Origin: Halanaerobiales bacterium
GTDB lineage: Bacteria; Bacillota; Halanaerobiia; Halanaerobiales; Halanaerobiaceae
NCBI GenBank assembly: GCA_016278485.1
Contig: JADQBT010000001.1
Location: 1 to 64,000 of the forward strand
Direction: 5' to 3'
DNA: 64,000 nucleotides
Position numbers and translations under genes: made by a program
Shown: piece by piece, positions 7,587 through 16,980 of the stretch
Numbering within the stretch: the first letter of the stretch is position 1
Layout: each line of letters begins with the position of its first letter
The notes under the pieces: model-generated
Database searches by the model: none
Told to the model about the DNA's origin: nothing
The model's input: the letters and a program-made list of their open reading frames with translations, nothing else

Positions 7587-8627
7587 TTGCAGAGCAAAAA
7601 AAAGCTAGGTTTAATTTTTGGTGGTCAATCTGCTGAACATGAAGTCTCAATTCTTTCAGCACGCTCAGTTTATCAAGCGATTGCCAAAGACAAATTTGAA
7701 CTTATTCCAATTGGAATAAACAAAAAGGGAGAATGGATTAATCCGTCTCAATCTGATGCAGTCTTAAGTGGGGCAAGAGATGAATTACCAGAGCGAGAAG
7801 TTGACAATATAAAAGAAAGTATTAAATTCTTTTTAGAACTAAAGCTTGATGTGGTATTTCCGCTTATCCATGGCCCTTCAGGAGAAGATGGAACTTTGCA
7901 GGGGTTTTTAGAAACCCTTGCCATACCTTATGTAGGATGTAATGTACTTGCTTCTGCAGTTGGTATGGATAAAGAGATTATGAAAAATATTTTTTCTTAT
8001 CACAAATTACCACAGGCTAAATATCTATGCAAACATCTTCACCACATTTTAGAAGAAGATAAAAAAGAGCTATATTCTGAAATTGTTGAAGAACTAAATT
8101 TACCATTTTTCATAAAACCAGCCAATCTAGGTTCTAGTATTGGTATTACTAAAGTAGCTAATTTTGTTGAATTTACTAAAGGATTAGATATTGCTATAGA
8201 ACATGATAAAAAAATTATTTTTGAAGAGACTATAGTTGGTAGAGAAATTGAATGTGCAGTCTTTGGGAAACCGGGAGAGATAAAAGTTTCCATTCCTGGA
8301 GAAATTATTTCTATTAATTCTTTTTATGATTATCAAGCAAAATATCAAGATCAGCAGACAAAATTGATTATTCCAGCTGAAGTAGATAAGCAGGTAGGTT
8401 ATGATCTAAAAAATATTGCAGCAGCAGCTTTTGAAGTAATTGATGGCTTTGGATTAGCTAGAGTAGATTTTTTCATAACAGAGGCTGGAAGAGTTTTAAT
8501 TAATGAAATAAATACTATACCAGGATTTACAAGATATAGTATGTATCCTAAATTATTTGCTGAGACAGATTTTCCATATCAAGAGTTAATTAATAAACTT
8601 GTTGAACTAGCTTTACAAAGAGGTTAA
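7587..8627 (+). CDS. ddl: D-alanine--D-alanine ligase
   Basis: The 346-residue ATP-grasp enzyme joins two D-alanines for the peptidoglycan stem peptide. The N-terminal GGQSAEHEVS motif, the HGPSGEDGT segment, the ATP-binding FIKPANLGSSIG and the magnesium-binding EINTIPGFT all fit the family. It starts at TTG (7587), eight bases after AAAGGAG. It is separated by five bases from dinB and follows trpS by 33 bases. MurF, which uses the dipeptide, is encoded at 15585. Confidence 0.95.
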   Translation: MQSKKKLGLIFGGQSAEHEVSILSARSVYQAIAKDKFELIPIGINKKGEWINPSQSDAVLSGARDELPEREVDNIKESIKFFLELKLDVVFPLIHGPSGEDGTLQGFLETLAIPYVGCNVLASAVGMDKEIMKNIFSYHKLPQAKYLCKHLHHILEEDKKELYSEIVEELNLPFFIKPANLGSSIGITKVANFVEFTKGLDIAIEHDKKIIFEETIVGREIECAVFGKPGEIKVSIPGEIISINSFYDYQAKYQDQQTKLIIPAEVDKQVGYDLKNIAAAAFEVIDGFGLARVDFFITEAGRVLINEINTIPGFTRYSMYPKLFAETDFPYQELINKLVELALQRG

Positions 8628-8632
8628 AGCTA

Positions 8633-9820
8633 ATGAAGCAGTTAAATATAGTGCATGTAGATATGGATGCTTTTTTTGCAGCAGTTGAAAAGTTGGATAA
8701 TCCAGCTTTGCAAGATAAGCCAGTCATTGTTGGTGGAGTTAGTATTGGCCAAAGAGGTGTTGTCGCAACAGCTTCCTATGAAGCAAGAGAGTTTGGTATA
8801 CACTCAGCGATGCCGATTGCAAAGGCAAAAATACTTTGTCCTGATGGAATCTATTTACCAACGAGAAAAGATCGTTATCAACAGGTTTCAAAACAATTTT
8901 TTTCTATTTTAAATTCATTTACTCCACTTGTAGAAAAAATATCAATTGATGAAGCTTTTTTAGATTTAACTGGTTGTCATAAATTATTTGGTAGTTCAGA
9001 AGAAATTGCTAAAAAAATAAAAGAAAAAATAAATATGGAAACAGGCCTCACTGCTTCAGTGGGGCTTGCTCCGAATAAATTTTTGGCTAAGATTGCCTCA
9101 GATCTTAAAAAACCAGCCGGTTTAACTATAGTTAGACCAGAAGAAGTAGAAGAATTTTTAGAGAAATTACCTGTTGGAAAATTGTGGGGAGTAGGCATTA
9201 AATTAGAGAAAAAATTAAAAAATCTTGGTATTGAAGAAATTGGGGATATACAACAATTTTCTCTCCAGAAATTAAATGATCTTTTCGGTCGGAGTGGAGT
9301 AAAATTATTTTACTTGAGTCGAGGCATTGATAATAGAAAAGTAAATACAGAAAATAGTATAAAATCAATTAGCCATGAAGAAACTTTTTCTAAAGATATT
9401 TTTAAAAAAGATGAAATCTATGCTGTATTAATGCAGCTAGCAGAAAAAGTCTCTTACAGATTGCGTAGTAATGACCTTGCTGGCAATACTGTTTTTGTGA
9501 AAGTGCGCTATGCTGACTTTAAAACTTATACCAGGCGGATTACTTTAAAAAAATCTGTAAGCCGACCCGAAGAAGTTTATCAGATAGGAAAAAGATTATT
9601 AAAGATAAACAAATTATTAAAAAAGCCTGTCCGATTATTGGGTATTGGTGTCAGCAAGCTGGCACCATTACAGAAAAAACAATTAAATTTATTTGATAAA
9701 CAAAAAGAGAAGAAACAAGATCAACTGGTAAATGTTATAGATGATTTAAATAATAAATATGGTTTTCAATCCGTGCAAAGAGCGAGAGAATTGCTCTTAA
9801 ATGATGATTTATCTCAATAA
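8633..9820 (+). CDS. dinB: DNA polymerase IV (Y-family)
   Basis: The 395-residue translesion polymerase carries the Y-family palm motifs: VDMDAFFA at the N-terminus and SIDEAFLD near residue 105, holding the catalytic acidic residues. The helix-hairpin-helix thumb and little-finger domain follow. Near the C-terminus KQLNLFD resembles a sliding-clamp binding motif (QxxLF), as expected for DinB. It closes the trpS unit and is followed directly by a strong terminator. No LexA box was seen immediately upstream, where only five bases separate it from ddl. Confidence 0.95.
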   Translation: MKQLNIVHVDMDAFFAAVEKLDNPALQDKPVIVGGVSIGQRGVVATASYEAREFGIHSAMPIAKAKILCPDGIYLPTRKDRYQQVSKQFFSILNSFTPLVEKISIDEAFLDLTGCHKLFGSSEEIAKKIKEKINMETGLTASVGLAPNKFLAKIASDLKKPAGLTIVRPEEVEEFLEKLPVGKLWGVGIKLEKKLKNLGIEEIGDIQQFSLQKLNDLFGRSGVKLFYLSRGIDNRKVNTENSIKSISHEETFSKDIFKKDEIYAVLMQLAEKVSYRLRSNDLAGNTVFVKVRYADFKTYTRRITLKKSVSRPEEVYQIGKRLLKINKLLKKPVRLLGIGVSKLAPLQKKQLNLFDKQKEKKQDQLVNVIDDLNNKYGFQSVQRARELLLNDDLSQ

Positions 9821-9840
9821 GAGATAGATCATTTTTTTTT
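9804..9840 (+). terminator. Intrinsic terminator after dinB
   Basis: Bases 9804-9815 pair with 9821-9832 (12 pairs, one G.U) around a five-base loop, followed by a run of Ts to 9840. The same bases contain the stop codon region of the small minus-strand gene, so the terminator sits at a convergent junction. Confidence 0.85.
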
Positions 9841-9963
9841 GCGGAAAAATAATTTTAGCCAGTTAAAGATAAAGGGTATTTTTAAGCCTCCACTCATACT
9901 TTTAGTATACTCATTATTTTTATCCTTATTTTTTGTCCACGCAAAGAAAAAGTCAAGTTTCAA
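9829..9963 (-). CDS. Small basic protein of 44 residues, unknown
   Basis: A minus-strand reading frame of 44 codons begins at TTG (9963-9961) with GGGAGG seven bases upstream, one of the better ribosome binding sites in the window, and ends at TGA (9831-9829) inside the dinB terminator. The predicted peptide is rich in lysine (ten) and phenylalanine (seven), with two tryptophans, a polar middle, an SGGLK turn, a hydrophobic FIFNWLKLFF stretch and a terminal RKKK. This could bind a membrane surface. I recognise no family. It fills most of the 300-base gap before mraZ. It may be chance, but the site and the full use of the gap argue for a gene. Confidence 0.45.
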   Translation of the reverse strand: MKLDFFFAWTKNKDKNNEYTKSMSGGLKIPFIFNWLKLFFRKKK

Positions 9964-10070
9964 GTTAATCCCTCCCATGATTATCATATGTGCTCAATAA
10001 GAAATTAGTACTAATTAAAATTTTTGGAATTTCTTTAAAGGAATTATTCAATCTATGTTGAAGTAAAAAC

Positions 10071-10120
10071 TTAGTGGGAAAAAGTGGAGCATTAGGGAAC
10101 AAAGTGGTAAAGGGTGATAA
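10071..10120 (+). promoter_or_regulatory. MraZ operator: five direct 10-bp repeats
   Basis: Five ten-base units follow each other without gaps from 10071 to 10120. Units 1, 2 and 4 contain AGTGG at the same register (10073, 10083, 10103); units 3 and 5 are degenerate (TTAGGG, AGGGTG). The consensus is near AAAGTGGNAA. MraZ proteins are known to bind tandem GTGG-type repeats of this spacing upstream of their own gene. The last unit overlaps the mraZ ribosome binding site, so bound MraZ could also block translation initiation. Confidence 0.75.
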
Positions 10121-10123
10121 ATT

Positions 10124-10555
10124 ATGTTTATGGGCGAATATACACATAATATGGATAGTAAAGGGAGATTGATTATTCCTTCAAAATTCAGAGAACATCT
10201 TTCTGAAGAATTTGTTATCACCCGTGGTTTAGATAACTGTTTATTTGTATATCCTATGCATGAATGGTCTGTACTAGAAGAAAAATTAACTTCACTACCC
10301 ATGACAAGTAGTAATGCAAGGACCTTTGTAAGATTTTTCTTTTCTGGTGCAACCGAAACTGATCTGGACAAGCAGGGAAGAGTTTCATTACCTGTAAATT
10401 TAAGGGAATATGCAAAATTGGAAAAAGAAGTAGTAGTTATAGGTTTAGCAAATCGGATAGAACTTTGGTCTAAAGAAAAATGGGATAGCTATTTATTAGA
10501 TGCTGAAGATTCTTATGAAGAAATAGCATCTGCAATGGAGGAACTTGGTATTTAA
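10124..10555 (+). CDS. mraZ: Transcriptional regulator MraZ
   Basis: The 143-residue protein has two SpoVT/AbrB-like MraZ domains: MGEY-H-MDSKGR at the N-terminus and the matching [10 protein letters not shown] near residue 85. MraZ forms a ring and represses the division and cell-wall cluster it heads. The ATG at 10124 lies six bases after AGGGTGAT; an ATG two codons later is a possible alternative. The repeat array directly upstream is its likely operator. rsmH follows after 15 bases. Confidence 0.96.
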   Translation: MFMGEYTHNMDSKGRLIIPSKFREHLSEEFVITRGLDNCLFVYPMHEWSVLEEKLTSLPMTSSNARTFVRFFFSGATETDLDKQGRVSLPVNLREYAKLEKEVVVIGLANRIELWSKEKWDSYLLDAEDSYEEIASAMEELGI

Positions 10556-10570
10556 GGAGAAGGTATAGTA

Positions 10571-11503
10571 ATGGAATTTACACATCAACCTGTTTTATTA
10601 AATGAAACTATAAAATATTTAAATATAAATGCAAAAGGGATTTATCTTGATGGTACCTTTGGTCGAGGCGGACATAGCCAGGGAATTTTAGAAAATCTTC
10701 TGCCTGGTAGTAAGTTAATAGCAATCGATCGGGATTTAACCGCAGTTAAAGTTGGCAAAAAGATTTTTGCTGATAACCCAATTATAGATATTCACCATGC
10801 AAATTATAAAGATTTAGGTGTTGTATTAAAAAACGTGGGAATAGAAAAAGTTGATGGAATGCTTTTTGACCTAGGTGTTTCTTCTCCCCAATTAGATAAT
10901 CCTGAACGAGGTTTTAGTTATCAAAAAGATGGACCACTTGATATGCGTATGAATCAAACCCAGTCATTGACTGCTTCAGATATTGTTAATCATTATGGAG
11001 AAGAAGAGATCAAAAATATTATTAGTGATTATGGTGAAGAAAATTGGTCGGTTCGTATTGCAGAATTTATTGTTAAGATGAGAGAAAAAAAACCTTTACA
11101 AACAACAGGTGATTTGGTTGAGGTTATCAAAGCTGCAATTCCTGCATCAGCACGAAGAGGTGGCGGACATCCTGCTAGAAGAACTTTTCAAGCATTGCGG
11201 ATTGCTACAAACGATGAATTAAATCAGTTAAAGGAAATGATAAAAAATGCAATTAAGTATTTGAAAGTTGGCGGAAGAATTTGTATTATTAGTTTTCAAT
11301 CATTAGAAGACAGAATTGTTAAACATACTTTTCGTGAACTGGCAAAAAATTGTGAGTGTCCACCAGATTTTCCCATCTGTGTTTGTGATAAAGAAAAAGA
11401 AGTAAAAGTAGTCACAAGGAAACCTGTTACGGCAACGGAAAAAGAAATAACGGATAATCCAAGATCTCGAAGTGCATTACTTAGAGTAGCAGAAAAGTTA
11501 TAA
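10571..11503 (+). CDS. rsmH: 16S rRNA (cytosine-1402-N4) methyltransferase RsmH
   Basis: The 310-residue SAM-dependent enzyme methylates N4 of C1402 in the ribosomal P site. Its S-adenosylmethionine site is shown by DGTFGRGGHS near residue 28 and by the FDLGVSSPQLD motif near 100; the HPARRTFQALRI segment and the SFQSLEDR motif are family markers. Four cysteines near residues 257-268 are also common. Length and position after mraZ are normal. AAGGAGAAGG precedes the ATG. Confidence 0.97.
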   Translation: MEFTHQPVLLNETIKYLNINAKGIYLDGTFGRGGHSQGILENLLPGSKLIAIDRDLTAVKVGKKIFADNPIIDIHHANYKDLGVVLKNVGIEKVDGMLFDLGVSSPQLDNPERGFSYQKDGPLDMRMNQTQSLTASDIVNHYGEEEIKNIISDYGEENWSVRIAEFIVKMREKKPLQTTGDLVEVIKAAIPASARRGGGHPARRTFQALRIATNDELNQLKEMIKNAIKYLKVGGRICIISFQSLEDRIVKHTFRELAKNCECPPDFPICVCDKEKEVKVVTRKPVTATEKEITDNPRSRSALLRVAEKL

Positions 11504-11524
11504 ATAAGAGGGTAGGTGAATAAA

Positions 11525-11995
11525 TTGTTAAGAGAAGAGTATAGTTATCAATTTAAAAGTGGGGAACAAGACAGAAATAATTATAATGGAATTAGCGTTA
11601 AGAAAAAAACATATTTTTATGTTTATATATTCTTAATAATTTTGATCGGTAGCCTGCTAGTTTTACATATTAGCCATCTGCTACAGGTAGATAGTTTTAA
11701 TTATCGTATTAATAATTTAGAACAAAGACTAAACCTGTTAAAAGAAAAAAATAACGAATTGCAATTAAAGGTTGCTAGCCAATCATCACTTAGTAAGATT
11801 GAGCAGCTTGCTAAAAACAAATTAGAAATGGTAGAAGCAGAGCAATTTGAAGTTTTAGTTTACGCTAATCCGGATAAATATGATAAAATAGAAAATAAAG
11901 ATAAAAATAAATCTGCTGATCATTTTATTCTTGCATCACTCTATAATAAGTTGATGGATAGATTGGTAAATGTTCAGGCAGAGGCCCCACATTAG
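11525..11995 (+). CDS. ftsL: FtsL-like septum formation protein
   Basis: The 156-residue product has a short basic N-terminus, one membrane segment near residues 30-50, and then a heptad-type coiled coil (INNLEQRLNLLKEKNNEL), the layout of FtsL and DivIC. FtsL helps recruit the septal SEDS-transpeptidase pair. Sequence conservation is low in this family, so the call rests on topology and on position between rsmH and the transpeptidase. TTG at 11525 lies five bases after AGGTGA; a GTG at 11516 would add three residues and sits too close to its own site. Confidence 0.8.
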   Translation: MLREEYSYQFKSGEQDRNNYNGISVKKKTYFYVYIFLIILIGSLLVLHISHLLQVDSFNYRINNLEQRLNLLKEKNNELQLKVASQSSLSKIEQLAKNKLEMVEAEQFEVLVYANPDKYDKIENKDKNKSADHFILASLYNKLMDRLVNVQAEAPH

Positions 11996-12007
11996 GAGGA
12001 TTAAAAA

Positions 12008-14083
12008 GTGCCACGAACAAATCCGCAGGTTAGAAATAGAGTTTTACTATTTTTTCTAATAATTTTTATTATTTTTGTTTTACTTGCATTGCGGTTAGTT
12101 TGGATTCAGGTAATTAATAGTGCTGAATACCAGAATCTTGCTTTGAATCAGCGGTTGCGTGAAGTTAAAGTAGAAGCTAAACGCGGTATTATTTATGACC
12201 GTAACGGGAAAAAATTAGCTGTAAGTTCTAGCAGTCAGACTGTTGTTGCAATTCCACCAGATGTAAAAAATGCTAAACAGACAGCAATTCAATTAGAAAA
12301 AATACTGACTACTGATTATCAAACTATTTATGATCGTATTACCAGAAACGCCAGTGCAGTTTATATACAGAGAAAAATCAGTGACAAAATGGCCCGTCAA
12401 ATTAAAGAATTAGATTTATCTGGAATTATTTTTACTGAAGAAAGCAAACGCTATTATCCTGAAAACAGTTTGGCAAGTCATTTAATTGGGTTTGCTGGGA
12501 TAGATAGTCAAGGTTTAGATGGTATTGAATTAGCTTTTGATAAATATTTAAGTGGAAAACCAGGTAAAATAACTGTAGAAAGAGATGCGGCAGGCACAAC
12601 CATACCAGAAGGTGTCAGAGAATTTGTACCTTCCCGGGATGGTTTTAATATTTATTTGACAATTGATGAAGTAATACAATATATTGCAGAAAGAGAGTTG
12701 AAAAGAGCTGAAAAAGAACTTAATCTTTCTGGTGGATCAATAATTGTAATGGACCCGCAAAATGGAGACGTTCTTGCATTAGCTAATACACCTGATTATA
12801 ATCCTAATCAATTTGCTGATTATCCCCAAAAATACTGGCGGAATCGTTCAATCTCTGACAGCTTTGAACCAGGTTCAACTTTTAAAATTATTACTACAGC
12901 TTCAGCATTAGAAGAAGGTGTAGTCCAAAGAAATGATATATTCTATGACCCTGGCTATATTAAAGTTAGTGGAGAAAGAATAGACTGTTGGAAAACTAAT
13001 GGTCATGGAAGGCAAACATTCGCTGAGGTAGTACAAAATTCTTGTAATCCAGGCTTTGTTCAAGTTGGAGTTCGCTTGGGAAAAGATAAGTTTCATAACT
13101 ATATAAAAGCTTTTGGTTTTGGTGATGAAACAGGAATCAAACTTCCTGGTGAAGCCGTTGGCCTTGTACCACCTTACGAGAAGGTTGGTCCAGTTGAACT
13201 CGCTACTTTTTCATTTGGTCATGGTTTAACAGTAACGCCTATCCAGTTAATTTCTGCAGTCTCCGCTGTTGCAAATGGCGGGAAATTAATCCGTCCTCGC
13301 TTAGTAAGCGAAATAAGAGATGCTGATCATAATTTAATTGAAAAAAATGAACCAGTTGTAATTCGTCAAGTTGTTTCAGAATCAACAGCTAGTTTAACTC
13401 GTGAATTACTTGAGCAGGTAGTTGCAGATGGTACAGGTGCAAATGCAGCCATTCCTGGTTATAATATTGGTGGTAAAACTGGTACAGCTCAGCATTATGG
13501 CGAGCAAAAGTATGATTCCTCTTTTATTGGTATGGTACCGATTGATAAACCTAGTCTAGTTGTTTTGGTTGTTCTTTATGATGTTGAAGGACCTACTTAT
13601 TATGGTAGTCAAACAGCAGCACCTGTATTTAGAAGAATGACTAGAGATATTTTACGATATTTAAAGATTACACCAGAAAACACCCCAGAGGTAGAAGAGC
13701 AAAAACCGGAAACGCTCGTTTTACCTGATTTCACTGGTCAAGAAGTTAGTGAAGTAGAAAAATTATTGAGAAATAGTAATTTAAATGTTAAAATTGTTGG
13801 TAGTCAGACAAAAATTTTAGAACAGGTTCCATTTTCTGGAACAGAAGTTGCTGAAAACTCAACGGTTATTTTGTTTACAGAAAAATCGGCTGGATTTCAT
13901 GATTTTTATGTAGCCGTACCAGATTTTAGAGATTTAACTAGAGAAGACGCTATTTATCTTGCTCAAGAAATCGGGCTTCAGGTTAGAACAAATGGTTCTG
14001 GAAAAGTAGTCGGGCAAACCATTAACCCAGGAGAAAGAGTAAGTGGTGGCACTGAAATAATATTGAAACTTAGTAATGAATAG
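12008..14083 (+). CDS. Penicillin-binding transpeptidase with two PASTA domains (FtsI/SpoVD type)
   Basis: The 691-residue class B enzyme cross-links peptidoglycan outside the cytoplasmic membrane. One signal-anchor helix (about residues 10-30) is followed by the dimerisation domain (AKRGIIYDRNG) and the transpeptidase: SxxK is STFK, SxN is SCN, and KTG lies in GGKTGTAQ. Two PASTA domains end the protein (LVLPDFTGQ and YVAVPDFRDL). In Bacillus, both PbpB and SpoVD sit here; SpoVD is spore-specific while PbpB is septal. With one copy in this cluster, the vegetative septal role is likely and the spore role possible. It starts at GTG behind AGGAGG. Confidence 0.93.
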   Translation: MPRTNPQVRNRVLLFFLIIFIIFVLLALRLVWIQVINSAEYQNLALNQRLREVKVEAKRGIIYDRNGKKLAVSSSSQTVVAIPPDVKNAKQTAIQLEKILTTDYQTIYDRITRNASAVYIQRKISDKMARQIKELDLSGIIFTEESKRYYPENSLASHLIGFAGIDSQGLDGIELAFDKYLSGKPGKITVERDAAGTTIPEGVREFVPSRDGFNIYLTIDEVIQYIAERELKRAEKELNLSGGSIIVMDPQNGDVLALANTPDYNPNQFADYPQKYWRNRSISDSFEPGSTFKIITTASALEEGVVQRNDIFYDPGYIKVSGERIDCWKTNGHGRQTFAEVVQNSCNPGFVQVGVRLGKDKFHNYIKAFGFGDETGIKLPGEAVGLVPPYEKVGPVELATFSFGHGLTVTPIQLISAVSAVANGGKLIRPRLVSEIRDADHNLIEKNEPVVIRQVVSESTASLTRELLEQVVADGTGANAAIPGYNIGGKTGTAQHYGEQKYDSSFIGMVPIDKPSLVVLVVLYDVEGPTYYGSQTAAPVFRRMTRDILRYLKITPENTPEVEEQKPETLVLPDFTGQEVSEVEKLLRNSNLNVKIVGSQTKILEQVPFSGTEVAENSTVILFTEKSAGFHDFYVAVPDFRDLTREDAIYLAQEIGLQVRTNGSGKVVGQTINPGERVSGGTEIILKLSNE

Positions 14084-14116
14084 TTACAACTTTTCTTGAA
14101 AGTGGTGGATATAACA

Positions 14117-15604
14117 ATGAATTTGCAGGATTTACTAGCAGAAATTGATATTGTTGAGATTATTGGAGATTGCAATATCAATATAGAAAATTTAGTTTAT
14201 GATTCCAGACATGTAGATAAAGGTGCCTTGTTTTTTGCTATTAAAGGTCTAGTTAAAGATGGGCATGATTTTATAGATGAAGCAATAGATAATGGAGCAG
14301 TTGCAATTATTATTGAAAGTGAGCTTAATGAATATCGTAAAGGAATTGTCTATATTAGGGTGCATAATGTAAGATTGGTTATGAGTTTCCTAGCAGCTTC
14401 TTTTTACGGCCATCCACTAAGAGATTTAAAAATAATCGGTATAACAGGCACAAATGGAAAAACTACTACAAGTTTTTTAATCAAAAATATACTGGAATCA
14501 GCTGGATATCAGGTCGGTCTTGTCGGAACAATAAAAAATGTAATAGGAAGTAAAGATCTTCCTGCACAAAGAACTACTCCTGAATCAGTTGATCTACATA
14601 AGTTTTTTGCCGATATGAAAAAATTGAAATTAGATTATGTAGTAATGGAGGTTTCTTCACACGCTATCGATCTTAAACGAACAGCAGGAATTGAATTTGA
14701 CTGTGCAGTATTTACAAATATTACCCAAGACCACCTTGACTACCATGTTAATTTTGAAGATTATTTGGCTGTTAAAAGTAGTCTATTTAGTCAGGTGAAA
14801 ACTAATGGAGCTTGTATTATTAATAAAGATGCTGATTTTAATGAAGTGATAGCTGCTAAATCAGCAGGCCAAGTATATTTTTATGGATTAAAAAAAGATG
14901 CGGATTTAACAGCTGATGAGATTGAGCTTAAACCAGATGGAGTTTCTTTTAAGATACATGGTTTGGTGGAGGATGATTACTCCCTAAAATTGACAGGTAA
15001 ATTTAATATATATAATGCTCTTGCTGCTGTCACAACAGCACGTGCCTTTGGAATTGAAGCCAAAGAATGCAAGTTAGGATTGGAAAAAGTAAATGGAGTT
15101 CCCGGTAGATTTCAGTTATTAAGGGAAGGTCAAAAATATGCTGTAGTAGTTGATTATGCTCATACTCCTGATGGAATGAGAAATGTTTTAGCCACAGCAC
15201 GTGAGTTAATTACAGGCAAATTAATTGTTGTTTTTGGCTGTGGTGGGGATCGTGACCGGACGAAAAGGCCACAAATGGGAAAAGTAGCAGCCCAATTTGG
15301 TGATCTATTAATTGTAACTAATGATAATCCGCGGAATGAAAATCCAAATCAGATTTTTGCTGATATTGAAAAATCATTACAGAGTGATAAAAGTGATTAC
15401 CAAATCATTGAGGACAGGCGTGCAGCAATCTATACCGCTATTAATTCTGCCCAGGGTGATGATATGGTCATTATTTTAGGAAAGGGACATGAAACATACC
15501 AAATTTTCAAAAATGAAACAATAGATTTTGATGATCGAGAAGTTGCTCGAGAAGCGATTCGAGATAAGGAAGGGGTTTTAACTGATGCAGCCGATAACAA
15601 TTAA
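14117..15604 (+). CDS. murE: UDP-MurNAc-tripeptide synthetase MurE (meso-diaminopimelate adding)
   Basis: The 495-residue cytoplasmic ligase adds the third residue of the stem peptide. The ATP loop is GTNGKTTT near residue 113. The DNPR motif (NDNPRNEN) near residue 405 marks enzymes that add meso-diaminopimelate rather than lysine, and gives direct evidence for the peptidoglycan type. ATG at 14117 follows a weak AGTGGTGG; a TTG at 14096 has no site. The gene overlaps murF by 20 bases in another frame. Confidence 0.95.
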   Translation: MNLQDLLAEIDIVEIIGDCNINIENLVYDSRHVDKGALFFAIKGLVKDGHDFIDEAIDNGAVAIIIESELNEYRKGIVYIRVHNVRLVMSFLAASFYGHPLRDLKIIGITGTNGKTTTSFLIKNILESAGYQVGLVGTIKNVIGSKDLPAQRTTPESVDLHKFFADMKKLKLDYVVMEVSSHAIDLKRTAGIEFDCAVFTNITQDHLDYHVNFEDYLAVKSSLFSQVKTNGACIINKDADFNEVIAAKSAGQVYFYGLKKDADLTADEIELKPDGVSFKIHGLVEDDYSLKLTGKFNIYNALAAVTTARAFGIEAKECKLGLEKVNGVPGRFQLLREGQKYAVVVDYAHTPDGMRNVLATARELITGKLIVVFGCGGDRDRTKRPQMGKVAAQFGDLLIVTNDNPRNENPNQIFADIEKSLQSDKSDYQIIEDRRAAIYTAINSAQGDDMVIILGKGHETYQIFKNETIDFDDREVAREAIRDKEGVLTDAADNN

Positions 15605-16976
15605 GGAGATTAAAGAGGCTGTTCAAGGAAAATTAATTCAGGGTGACCCTCTTTTAAGGATTGAAAATATCACTACTGATAGCCGTAAGGTTAGTCGTGG
15701 AGATCTTTTCATTGCAATAATTGGTGATAGATTTGATGGTCATAGATTTATTGAAGAAGCTGCCAAAAATGGTGCAGCGGCAGTACTTACAGATCGGGTT
15801 ATCAATACTAATTATAAATTAGCAGTAATTATAGCAGAAGATACAACTAGAGCCTTACAGGATTTAGCTCATTATTATAGAAAACAGTTTAGTAATTTAA
15901 CAGTTGTAGGTATTACTGGTAGTGCGGGGAAAACCACAACAAAAGATATGACAGCTGCTCTATTAAATGAAAATTTTAAGGTATTAAAAACTGATGGAAA
16001 TTATAATAATCATATTGGATTACCACTCACCTTATTGCAACTAGAAGGTGATGAAGATTTCGCTATTTTGGAAATGGGAATGAGCTCTATAGGCGAAATC
16101 GATTTGCTTGCTAAGATAGCTTTACCCTCCTATGGTATAGTTACTAATATTGGAGCTGCTCATCTTCAAAATTTAGGATCGATTGAAAATGTTGCTCTTG
16201 CTAAAGGAGAATTAATTAATAATCTGCCAGGACAAGGAACTGCAATTTTAAATTATGATGATAAGTTGGTCAGGCAGATGTCTGCTGATTTTACTGGTGA
16301 AGAACTCCTTTATTATGGTTTTAGTGAAAAAGCAGATCTGCAAGCTTTCGCTATGGAATACAATACACAAGCAAGTAAATTGTATTTTACTGTTAAACAA
16401 GCAGCAGAAACAAGACGTTTATTTTTGAATAGACCCGGTAAACATAATGTTTATAATGCTCTTGCTGCAATTGCACTTGGGCGGAAAGTTGGCTTAGATT
16501 GGGAAATGATTCAAGCTGGCTTAAAAAAAATTAAGTATACTTCTTTACGACTAGATATTCAGAAGTCAGCTGAGGGAGTTCTTATTATTAATGATACATA
16601 TAATGCCAATCCACTTTCAATGAAAGCTGCTCTAGATGTTCTTACAAATATGCAAGGAGCTAGAAAAATAGCTATCCTGGGAAGTATGCTTGAGTTAGGT
16701 GATAATAGTAGAGAAGCACATTTGGAGATTGGTAAGTATTTGGCAGATGGTGATTGTGATTTATTATTGGCTGTGGGCCAACTGGGCGCTATAATTGCGG
16801 AAGGGGCTTATCAGGCTGGTTTTTCACAGAAAAATATTTATAAATTAAATAATAACAATGAAGCAGCGAAACTCTATCAAGAGCACAAAAAAGAAGGAGA
16901 TCTTGTTCTGGTAAAGGGGTCCAGAGCTAACAAGATGGAGGAAATTGTAGCTGCAATTGTAGATCAGGAGGATTAA
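15585..16976 (+). CDS. murF: UDP-MurNAc-tripeptide--D-Ala-D-Ala ligase MurF
   Basis: The 463-residue ligase attaches the D-Ala-D-Ala dipeptide, made by Ddl, to complete the pentapeptide. The ATP-binding loop is GSAGKTTTKD near residue 111, and the NDTYNANP motif near residue 335 is characteristic of MurF. Its start lies inside the last 20 bases of murE with AAGGAAGGGG upstream, so the two are translationally coupled. mraY starts four bases after its stop. Confidence 0.96.
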   Translation: MQPITIKEIKEAVQGKLIQGDPLLRIENITTDSRKVSRGDLFIAIIGDRFDGHRFIEEAAKNGAAAVLTDRVINTNYKLAVIIAEDTTRALQDLAHYYRKQFSNLTVVGITGSAGKTTTKDMTAALLNENFKVLKTDGNYNNHIGLPLTLLQLEGDEDFAILEMGMSSIGEIDLLAKIALPSYGIVTNIGAAHLQNLGSIENVALAKGELINNLPGQGTAILNYDDKLVRQMSADFTGEELLYYGFSEKADLQAFAMEYNTQASKLYFTVKQAAETRRLFLNRPGKHNVYNALAAIALGRKVGLDWEMIQAGLKKIKYTSLRLDIQKSAEGVLIINDTYNANPLSMKAALDVLTNMQGARKIAILGSMLELGDNSREAHLEIGKYLADGDCDLLLAVGQLGAIIAEGAYQAGFSQKNIYKLNNNNEAAKLYQEHKKEGDLVLVKGSRANKMEEIVAAIVDQED

Positions 16977-16980
16977 GGTT

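Noticed and set aside
10048-10371. Minus-strand reading frame of 107 codons
   Set aside because: It covers the MraZ operators and the start of mraZ, and encodes nothing recognisable.
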